From NCBI GenBank assembly GCA_036524155.1, contig DATDCV010000341.1, forward strand, positions 1 through 33,086: DNA of 33,086 bases, written 5' to 3'. Positions 8,848 through 15,661 of the stretch are shown here, one piece after another (positions within the stretch are counted from its first letter, which is position 1; each line of letters starts with the position of its first letter). The notes beneath the pieces were generated by a model that saw only the letters and a list, made by a program, of their open reading frames with translations, did no database searches and was not told where the DNA came from. Source of the DNA: DATDCV01 sp036524155. GTDB taxonomy: Bacteria; Verrucomicrobiota; Verrucomicrobiia; Limisphaerales; UBA8199. A program made the translations under genes and the position numbers.

Positions 8848-10197
8848 TCAGTTCCCCTTGAACAGATGCTCGTACTTCCCAGGTTTACCCTCCGTCCAGG
8901 GCTGGTAGGAGTTGGCGAAGTCAATGCGATCACCGAGCGAGGGATGGGTTCCGCGCCAAAGGTGCTCGAGAAATGCGGGTCGGGAAACACCCAGATTCTG
9001 CTGCTGCACGTTCACGAAAGAGAGAGCCGCGGCATGATTGTGGTGAGTCATCTCCAGCGCGAATCGATCCGCTTCATGCTCGGTGTATCGGCTGGCCGCA
9101 TTGAAGAGGGGAGCTGTCAGGAACATCCCGACGGCGACAAACAGGAGGAACAATGGAACGGCGCCAAGATCAGACAGGCTCGCGAAGCCGAGCCGATGGC
9201 TCAGCCGGGAGATGATGTGACTGCCAAACCGGTAAATCAACCAGATGGAGAGGGCATAAATCAGCGCGCGCGAAAGGCAACGGAGCAGGACGTGCCGCAG
9301 CACGTAGTGGCCCATCTCGTGCGCCATGACCACCCTCAATTCGTCGGGATCCAACTTGGCAAGGAGGGTGTCCCATAACACGATCCGTTTGGTTGATCCC
9401 AAGCCATTTACGTAAGCATTCATCTGTTTGGTGTCTGCGCTTTTGTCCACCTCGTAAATGTGGGCCCCATCGATCCCGGCACGGTGGGCCAACGCTCCAA
9501 TGTCCGCCTCCAGTTGCTTGTCTTGCATCGGGCGGAAACGGTTGAATAAAGGGTTAATCCAGACGGGGTAGATGAAAGCCATGAAGAACACCACCCCTCC
9601 GACAAAGACACTGCAATAAACCCACCAGCGCCGGGGGCTTCGCCGTATCAATTCGCGAAGCACCACGAAGACGGCTCCAAACACCATCACGTTCACCACC
9701 GTCTTTCTCAGCGAGTGATCCAGCCAGCGGACGAACGATTGGTTCGATAGGCCGTAATCGTGCAGACGGACGTAATCGCGGAAGTAGCTTACAGGAAAGC
9801 TCAATATGTAAGCGATGAGAAGATAGAGAAGGACGAACACGAAAGTGGCGGCGAAATCCCAGCGTCCCAGGCGTTTCGCCTGCCGCCCCAGCCAGCCGGA
9901 GCAGCCGGTGAACAGAATCACTGCCGGGACAAAACACGACCACGCTTCACTCGCAAGCCACCAGGCTACGCCGCTGCGATAAAATCTGACGGCTTTCTCG
10001 GAGGGCTCGGGAACGGGCACGGAAGCGAATCTTTCGACCGTCTGCTCGGGCGTGTTGGTGAGTAACGCGGTAGTGGAATCACCAGCCGAAACGCCCGCCG
10101 CTGCCTCGGCATGCGGCAAGTTTGTTTCCGCTGAGGCGAGGGAGGCGCAGACGAGTCCCAAGCCGAGTAGCACGACCGCAGCAATTCTGGATTTCAT
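8848..10197 (-). CDS. M48 family (Ste24/CAAX-protease-like) integral membrane zinc metallopeptidase
   Basis: The product has 449 residues. After a signal-like N-terminus (to about residue 23) come several membrane helices (about 86-105, 114-138, 165-182, 191-212, 308-325, 345-365). The zinc-binding motif HEMGH is at 293-297, and the third ligand is in EHEAD (E373 with D377), as in the Ste24 branch of M48. The preceding NPLFNRF and ADTKQMNAYVNGLG..RIVLWDTLL segments are also diagnostic. The length agrees with Ste24-like enzymes (about 400-450). In bacteria these proteases are usually tied to membrane-protein quality control; the substrate here is unknown. It sits between the kinase (131-base gap) and the sigma factor (147-base gap), all on the same strand. 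Confidence 0.93.
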   Translation of the reverse strand: MKSRIAAVVLLGLGLVCASLASAETNLPHAEAAAGVSAGDSTTALLTNTPEQTVERFASVPVPEPSEKAVRFYRSGVAWWLASEAWSCFVPAVILFTGCSGWLGRQAKRLGRWDFAATFVFVLLYLLIAYILSFPVSYFRDYVRLHDYGLSNQSFVRWLDHSLRKTVVNVMVFGAVFVVLRELIRRSPRRWWVYCSVFVGGVVFFMAFIYPVWINPLFNRFRPMQDKQLEADIGALAHRAGIDGAHIYEVDKSADTKQMNAYVNGLGSTKRIVLWDTLLAKLDPDELRVVMAHEMGHYVLRHVLLRCLSRALIYALSIWLIYRFGSHIISRLSHRLGFASLSDLGAVPLFLLFVAVGMFLTAPLFNAASRYTEHEADRFALEMTHHNHAAALSFVNVQQQNLGVSRPAFLEHLWRGTHPSLGDRIDFANSYQPWTEGKPGKYEHLFKGN

Positions 10198-10344
10198 ATA
10201 ATCAGCAGTCTCACCCTAACAAGCCGCTAAACGGGCGTCGAAGACGCAATCCCGGCCCCTGTTTGAAGGAGCAGGCCATCAGCTCATCAAGCCGCAAGAA
10301 TGCGCCCGCGATTACCCGCGTAAATTGTATCCCCGGACGGCAGA

Positions 10345-11082
10345 TCAACTCGACCAGACTTTCAGCAATTGCTTCATTTCCTGCTCCTCCTCGGCGGCCG
10401 AGGAGCACAGCTGCCGGATTTCCGCGCGCAACAATTCACGCAAACGCCCGCGCATCCGGTGAACGGCGACAGCCACTGTCCCCGAAGCCATCGCGAGCTT
10501 TGCGCCAGCCTCCTCGTATCCTTCCGGCTCAGCGCCATCGAGAAAAGGAGCCAGCGCGGCGAAGAATTCCTCTTTTCCGCGGGCGCGATGTTCTTCGCGC
10601 AAGGCGGCGAACGCTCGGGCGACAACTGCCTGCGCAAATCGCCTGTCAAATGCGGCTTCGGGCGAATTGGCGGACAAATCCGGTCCGCAGAGCCGCTCGG
10701 CTTCCTCCGCATTGAACGGAATCAGCGCCTGTCCCCCGCCGCGTTTGAGCGCCTTCTCGTGCAAGGCTTGCTTGATGGTGAAATTGCGCAACGCGGTCAG
10801 CAAAAAAGTTCGAAAACGCCCTTTCTCCGGCCCGACTTCCCTCAAGTCTTCACGAGCCAACAGCCGTGCCAGGAAAGCCTGGACCAGATCTTCCGCATCG
10901 TGAGGCGAGTGACCCTGCCGCCGCAGGAACGAGTAAAGCGGCGTCCAATAAGCGCGGCACAGCTCTTCCAGCGCGGGCGAGGCGCCGGAGGACGCTCCAG
11001 CATTGAGCACCAGCGACCAGGTCGTAGAGGGGAACTCCGCGTGTGAGGCATAGCCGCTCAAAGCTGATCCGGTATGGTTCAT
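10345..11082 (-). CDS. ECF-type RNA polymerase sigma factor, kinase-associated
   Basis: The product has 245 residues. Region 2 lies at about 18-100 (FPSTTWSLVL, LEELCRAYWTPLYSFLRR, HDAEDLVQAFLARLL, GRFRTFLLTALRNF). Region 4 lies at about 165-225 and ends in a helix-turn-helix (YEEAGAKLAMASGTVAVAVHRMRGRLRELL). The WxxV and DAEDLVQ features are typical of the ECF groups found beside Ser/Thr kinases in Verrucomicrobiota and Planctomycetota. No anti-sigma gene is adjacent, so control by the nearby kinase is plausible, as known for kinase-linked ECF groups; here it is inference. The acidic tail (AEEEQEMKQLLKVW) follows the DNA-binding helix. No obvious Shine-Dalgarno precedes the ATG. The regulon is unknown; the glycan genes are candidates. 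Confidence 0.92.
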   Translation of the reverse strand: MNHTGSALSGYASHAEFPSTTWSLVLNAGASSGASPALEELCRAYWTPLYSFLRRQGHSPHDAEDLVQAFLARLLAREDLREVGPEKGRFRTFLLTALRNFTIKQALHEKALKRGGGQALIPFNAEEAERLCGPDLSANSPEAAFDRRFAQAVVARAFAALREEHRARGKEEFFAALAPFLDGAEPEGYEEAGAKLAMASGTVAVAVHRMRGRLRELLRAEIRQLCSSAAEEEQEMKQLLKVWSS

Positions 11083-11093
11083 GGGTCAATGCA

Positions 11094-11102
11094 AGTATAC
11101 CA
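11094..11102 (-). promoter_or_regulatory. possible extended -10 promoter of the sigma factor gene
   Basis: On the minus strand the sequence TGGTATACT (an extended -10, TGnTATACT) lies 11 bases upstream of the sigma factor ATG at 11082. No good -35 is seen 16-18 bases further up. A transcript from here would begin only about 4-6 bases before the ATG, so the message would be nearly leaderless, which agrees with the missing Shine-Dalgarno. This is a motif match only. Confidence 0.3.
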
Positions 11103-11107
11103 AAGGT

Positions 11108-11311
11108 TTAACAATAATAGAAGTGCGACTTTTCCAAGTCCTGCCGACCACCTGCCGCACTTGGAGCCCTCGGATCGACCGGCATCAGCACGCCCTTCAG
11201 GTGTTCGAGACCAGGTTGGCTGCCGCATCGACCGTTGATTTCTCTCCAACCTTCGTCAGCCGTATGTGCCCGCCCGCAAGTCAGCAACAGGGATAAAGGA
11301 AACGATTTCAT
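11108..11311 (-). pseudogene. 67-residue truncated secreted ORF, coupled to the DUF4185 gene
   Basis: The ATG at 11311 overlaps the TGA of the upstream gene (ATGA), the usual sign of translational coupling. The product begins with a short signal-like stretch (MKSFPLSLLLTCGRAHTADEG), then WREINGRCGSQPGLEHLKGV, and stops after 67 residues. The N-terminus looks like the start of a larger exported enzyme that has lost its remainder. The second half (PVDPRAPSAAGGRQDLEK) looks less like a folded domain. I cannot name the family. It may instead be a genuine small secreted protein. It is the last gene of the operon before the sigma factor region. Confidence 0.45.
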
Positions 11312-12474
11312 CGCGGTTTCGCAGGTGCGGAGCGGGTTGGTCCTTTCGTGCTGATTTCCAGTGTGGCTTTCTTTAAGCAGAAGGTATAGAGACCGCCGTC
11401 CAGGCCAGAATAGAGCAACCACAGTGTCCGCCCGTCTGGACTCATCCATTTGGTCGGGAATTTGTGGTGGTAGGTGCGGTTGGTGCCTGACCAATGCGAG
11501 TCGTAATAAACGGTGGTCCACGGTCCCCACGGCTCAGGAGCATCGAATACTCCGAGTGCCGGCGTGTGGGTGGCCTGGCTGCTCTCCGGACGGTGAGAAG
11601 TCGTGAGCATGTACCGCTTCAGGCCAGCGTTGTAGGTAATGGCGATGCGTTGCGTTCCTCGGGGATCAGTAAAGATAGGCTGCCGCTGCTTGAGATCCGA
11701 CGACCACCGGGGCTGGCCGTTCGGGTCGCGGCCGGCGAAGAGCTCGTAACTGTCACGTTCTGCCACCTGATTTTTGGGCACCCGGGCCATCACGATGTCA
11801 GGTGAGTAACCGTAGGCGCTGTCGTTGGCCTGCGAGACCTCATAGACGTAATCGTCGCGAGCGTTCGCGTAGTTGGGACCAAACTGAACGAATTCGGGGC
11901 AGCCAAAGGTGTCGGCAAAATGCCAGTTGGCCCAATTCCAGTTGGTTCCATGATTGTTCGACCACGCCAAGCGTGCATGTGTAAAATGGTCCGAGTTCGG
12001 TGGACGGTAATTGCGAACCCACATGTAGAGAATGCCGTCCACCAGGAGCAGGCCGCTGGCCTTAATGGCACGGGAACCGTCGCCTTCAAGTGTGTCGGCG
12101 TCTGTGGCGAAATCCTCGGCCCGGAGGTTTGGCGGGGCACCCCAAACACGTGCGAAGCCGAGCGAAAGCCGCGGCAGTTGCTCGTCAAAACCTGGTCCGT
12201 CGCCCCATGCAGTAATCTGGAGGTTGTCCTCGACCCACGTGATGGGCCAGTTATCACCGGCCCTGGTTTTGAGCTTGAAGACCGCGTCGTCCCATTGGAG
12301 GCTGGATATCACCGGACTTGGTGGATACGGCGCTTCTGGTTTTCTATCTCCAATCCGCTCAGATAGGGTTCCCTCGCTGTCTGGCGGAACCACATGGCGT
12401 GTTTCGGCTGGTTCGGCCCGGAACGCGGCAAAGAGAAGGAAACCAAGCGGTAGGTGGAGTGGTAACGTCTTCAT
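11308..12474 (-). CDS. secreted DUF4185-like protein (putative glycan-active beta-propeller)
   Basis: The product has 388 residues. The ATG at 12474 opens a signal peptide (MKTLPLHLPLGFLLFAAFRAEPA). A longer in-frame extension exists but lies over the upstream gene and is rejected. The body has the look of DUF4185 proteins: DNWPITWVEDNLQITAWGDG near residue 75, then GLLLVDGILYMWVRNY, ARLAWSNNHGTNWNW, VMARVPK and YNAGLKRYMLTTSHRP, each resembling a blade of a five-bladed propeller of the GH43/32-like kind. DUF4185 proteins are often seen in polysaccharide loci, but an activity is not established to my knowledge. It starts 7 bases behind the double beta-helix gene and overlaps the next ORF by ATGA, so all three share one operon. 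Confidence 0.8.
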   Translation of the reverse strand: MKTLPLHLPLGFLLFAAFRAEPAETRHVVPPDSEGTLSERIGDRKPEAPYPPSPVISSLQWDDAVFKLKTRAGDNWPITWVEDNLQITAWGDGPGFDEQLPRLSLGFARVWGAPPNLRAEDFATDADTLEGDGSRAIKASGLLLVDGILYMWVRNYRPPNSDHFTHARLAWSNNHGTNWNWANWHFADTFGCPEFVQFGPNYANARDDYVYEVSQANDSAYGYSPDIVMARVPKNQVAERDSYELFAGRDPNGQPRWSSDLKQRQPIFTDPRGTQRIAITYNAGLKRYMLTTSHRPESSQATHTPALGVFDAPEPWGPWTTVYYDSHWSGTNRTYHHKFPTKWMSPDGRTLWLLYSGLDGGLYTFCLKKATLEISTKGPTRSAPAKPR

Positions 12475-12481
12475 AGGGTGT

Positions 12482-15346
12482 TCAGGGTTGTGTGGCTCGC
12501 ACGCCATACCGGACTGGAGGTGCGCCGCGCTGATGGGCGCCCACGTCAGGAGCTTTGCCGGTGTAGCCGTCGCTGAAGTTCGGAATGGCCTGACTGGCGC
12601 CGGCCCCGGGGCTGTCGGCCGCCAGTTGGAAACGGCCGATCTTTGTTTCCGGATCATAACCGCTCCCCTGAGCATAGACAGGCTCACCCCGGACGCCATG
12701 CGGCTCCTGCGAGGACGGAACCCGGCCATTGAAGAGGTCGTAGTCGAAATCATTGTCCGCGTTGCGCTGGTTGTTGCTGGTGCTCCAGTTTCTGGGTGCG
12801 CGCACGTGGAGAATGTTATTTCGAGAGATGGTGTGTTTCACAATGCGATCGCCGCCCAACCCGCCCGTGGGGAGCCAGTCAGCCGAGCCAAAGATGGTGT
12901 TGTGGAAGATGTATTGCTGGCCGGTCATCCAGTCTTCGCTGTTGGCGAAGCCCATCTTCAGGAAGTTACCGCCACCCGCACCGGGCTGCGATTGAGAGCG
13001 GGTTACGACGTTGCGCCAGATGTAAAGGGGCCCGATGGAGCACGGGGCATTGCCGATCATCATCATGCACTGCGTGATGTAGTTGTCCCAGATCCGCACG
13101 TTGCGGCTGCCGCCCTCGACCTCCAGGCCATCGTCCCAGCAGTGGCTTATGACATTACCGTAGATATCCGAGTCGGGGCCGGGCGAACCTTGGAAGCTGC
13201 CGTTGCTGCCGCCACCGATACCGTCGTTATACATGTGCTCCAGGTCAGAGAAACACTCGTTATAGCGGATAACGTGGTTGCCGCCCGTGTTGAACAGCGT
13301 GATGCACTGCGGCCCCTGGGTGTGCGTGGGGTACTTTGGTTCGTACCAGGTGCTGCCGTCGTAAGTCGGATGGTGCAGCTTGCACCGCTGGACAATGAGC
13401 CGTTTCAAACCCGGGCTGCGCGAAAAGATGGCCGCGTCATAATCGAAGCCAAGACCGGTCGCAGGGTTGAGGCGGCCCCAGTCGGAAATATCACAGTCCT
13501 CGATGATGATGTCCTGTCCGCCCTCAATCCGAATGGCCCCGATGATGCGTTTGGAGTCGAGATTGGTCGTGCCGGCACCGCGCAAGTTGAAGCCGCGCAG
13601 CACCACGTTGGAGGCGTTGATCATAACACAAGCATCCTGCTGGTGGCGTACATCGATGGTCGCTCCCCGTCCGTCATAGATCCGCCAACGTTTGGGTGTG
13701 CCGGACTCCTTTATCATGAGCGGAGCGTCGCGGCTGCCGACGGGGATCGTTTCGCCAACTGGAAACGCCTCGCTCCATGTGGTCGCAATGAAGTTCGTAC
13801 TCGTGGTTGAGTCCTGCAGTGTGAGCTGGACTTTGTAGACCGTCCCCGGAGTGAGATGGACAATGCTGCCGCGGTAGTCCGCCAGGTCTTCGTCCGTTTT
13901 CGGAATCGGGTTGTAGCGCATCGGCAGCGCCTCTTTCCAATCAGTCGTTCCCTGCCGACGATAGCGGACGAACACTTCCTTCCCGGCAGCGCCGCCGGGC
14001 GGCGACCAATACAGGCCTAGACAGTGGAATGTGGGGATGGCGAAAGGCATTTGAGTGCCACTGCGGGTCTTGCCCGATGGTTTGTTTTCGAGCTCCCAAG
14101 CGCCCAAATCCGGATTTCCTTTGCGGGGCCTCCGGCGAATATCCTCGGTTACCTCCGCCAACGGCACGCCTCTCCCGAGGGCATCGGTAGCCACGGAAGT
14201 CAACGCCAGATTACCCGAGGTTGGTTCCTCAAAGTAGCCATCAAGCCGCCCTGACAGGTTGTGATGAACCTGGGCTTGCCCGCCCTCGGACTGGATGCCG
14301 CCATGCACCAAATTGTTTGCTATCTCCGTGTTGGCAGTCCCGGTTCCGATGCGAATGCCGCGGTTCCAGTTTTGGTCCGGTCGCCAAATGCTGTTGTTCA
14401 GGACTTTAATCTGGTCGACATACCAGAGTTCGATCCCGCAGTCCGGCCCACCGGCGATGAAGTTGTTGCGAATGATCCCGTCCGAGACGTAAACAAGCCG
14501 TTCACCCTCGAGGTTGGCCGTGGACTTGCCCGGGTTGCCAAAAGCCACCCCTCGGTCACAGTTCACGATGAGGTTTCGTTCCACGACCACCTTTCGTGAG
14601 CGGACCCAGACGAAGATGGCGGCACGTCCACCACCGTTACGCCCTTTGATGTTGCGAAACACGTTGTCGCTGAAGGTCCAATCCTCCAAGGCCATCATAT
14701 CGATGGCCGCGATGTAGTCGCCCCCAAACAGCCACTCGGCAGGAGGGATCTTGGTGTTCTCGAAATAGCAGCCACACACCAGGCCTTTCACTGCGCGCAG
14801 ATTCGGATCCTGGGCTGCCGAACCCTTGATGGCCCGCACCCCAATGTCCCGGAAACGGCAGTTTAAGATCTTCACGTCCCTCGGTGTGTGTTCCGCTTCC
14901 ACCTTGATCCCGTAAGAGCGGCAGTCGGCGAAACTCAAATCGGCAATAGTCACCCCCTCGCACCGGCTGATGCGCAGAATATCGTCATGCTCATCGCCTC
15001 TTTCCCAGCCCTTGCCGGCGAGGGTGACTTTGCTGGCGTCCCCGCTGGCGCTACGTAGAACGATGTTTTGCATTTGGTCCAGAATTACGGGTCGGGGGAG
15101 CTGGTACCGACCATCAGCCAGAAGAATGGTCCCGCCCGTCGAGAGCCGGTCAACTGCCGCAAGCAATTCGTCTGCCGTACCAACTCGGAGCACTTCCCCG
15201 CGGGGCGGCGGAAGCGGCGGAGCTTTCGGAAACCAGGATGGAATGGCTTGGCCGGCACAAAGGCGGCAGCAGCCAACCGTCATTAGTAGATAGAGCCAAA
15301 CTGCGTTTGCGTTTATGAAGCGGCTGCCGGACTTTCGAGCCAACAT
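12482..15346 (-). CDS. large secreted protein with two beta-helix domains around a fibronectin-like linker
   Basis: The product has 954 residues. The ATG at 15346 opens a signal peptide (MLARKSGSRFINANAVWLYLLMTVGC). A 47-residue in-frame extension is rejected. Helix 1 (about 40-410) begins VLRVGTADELLAAVDRLSTGG and PL6/chondroitinase-B-like TILLADGRYQL, with rungs such as VTIADLSFADC, VKILNCRFRDIG and VVVERNLIVNC. A linker of about 90 residues follows (LYWSPPGGAAGKEVFVRYR ... LTPGTVYKVQLTL), typical of a fibronectin type III fold. Helix 2 (about 540-930) begins WRIYDGRGATIDV and has VVLRGFNLRGAG, IIIEDCDISDWG and VIRYNECFSD. It ends SPGAGASQAIPNFSDGYTG..DVGAHQRG, the usual close of such helices. 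Which helix is catalytic cannot be decided by eye. It is the first gene of a three-gene operon. Confidence 0.82.
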   Translation of the reverse strand: MLARKSGSRFINANAVWLYLLMTVGCCRLCAGQAIPSWFPKAPPLPPPRGEVLRVGTADELLAAVDRLSTGGTILLADGRYQLPRPVILDQMQNIVLRSASGDASKVTLAGKGWERGDEHDDILRISRCEGVTIADLSFADCRSYGIKVEAEHTPRDVKILNCRFRDIGVRAIKGSAAQDPNLRAVKGLVCGCYFENTKIPPAEWLFGGDYIAAIDMMALEDWTFSDNVFRNIKGRNGGGRAAIFVWVRSRKVVVERNLIVNCDRGVAFGNPGKSTANLEGERLVYVSDGIIRNNFIAGGPDCGIELWYVDQIKVLNNSIWRPDQNWNRGIRIGTGTANTEIANNLVHGGIQSEGGQAQVHHNLSGRLDGYFEEPTSGNLALTSVATDALGRGVPLAEVTEDIRRRPRKGNPDLGAWELENKPSGKTRSGTQMPFAIPTFHCLGLYWSPPGGAAGKEVFVRYRRQGTTDWKEALPMRYNPIPKTDEDLADYRGSIVHLTPGTVYKVQLTLQDSTTSTNFIATTWSEAFPVGETIPVGSRDAPLMIKESGTPKRWRIYDGRGATIDVRHQQDACVMINASNVVLRGFNLRGAGTTNLDSKRIIGAIRIEGGQDIIIEDCDISDWGRLNPATGLGFDYDAAIFSRSPGLKRLIVQRCKLHHPTYDGSTWYEPKYPTHTQGPQCITLFNTGGNHVIRYNECFSDLEHMYNDGIGGGSNGSFQGSPGPDSDIYGNVISHCWDDGLEVEGGSRNVRIWDNYITQCMMMIGNAPCSIGPLYIWRNVVTRSQSQPGAGGGNFLKMGFANSEDWMTGQQYIFHNTIFGSADWLPTGGLGGDRIVKHTISRNNILHVRAPRNWSTSNNQRNADNDFDYDLFNGRVPSSQEPHGVRGEPVYAQGSGYDPETKIGRFQLAADSPGAGASQAIPNFSDGYTGKAPDVGAHQRGAPPVRYGVRATQP

Positions 15347-15661
15347 CGTGAGTTCCACAGGCGTATTGAAGCAAGGTGGAGTCGGCGGCTCAAGTCGCGG
15401 CTGCGTCAAAATCACCAAGTGACAGAATTCTCCTTGGCGCTCCGGAATCACCAGCTTCTGCTGGGCCGCACTTTCGTCGCCGGCCACTCATAACCTTCGG
15501 CAAACTGGCTCAGGTCTGCTTTGCGGGGGCCCGCCTCGCCGTAGCTTCAGGAGAGATAGGCCCATGGGATCGAGGTTTACCTGGTCGAAGAGGAGGTGCC
15601 GTGGCGTGGAGATCATCGGCTTGAAGTGAGTGGGCGCAAATTGTATGGCATTGACGTGCGT
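15347..15661. other. 315-base divergent intergenic region
   Basis: This lies between the double-helix gene (minus) and the GloVer gene (plus), so it must hold both promoters. I see no convincing -35/-10 pair, operator palindrome or RNA structure. The last 100 bases (15560-15661) stay open in the GloVer frame and include an ATG at 15596, but they encode no signal peptide. Confidence 0.5.

Noticed and set aside
12475..12753. 93-codon upstream extension of the DUF4185 gene
   Set aside because: It overlaps the double-helix gene entirely and puts unrelated residues before a clear signal peptide.
12032..13810. 592-codon plus-strand open frame opposite the DUF4185 and double-helix genes
   Set aside because: It spans two real minus-strand genes and the gap between them; its composition is a high-GC shadow.
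15560..15661. Protein-like in-frame extension before the GloVer start (IEVYLVEEEVPWRGDHRLEV)
   Set aside because: An in-frame TAG lies just upstream and the signal peptide starts at the 15662 ATG, so the extension would bury it.
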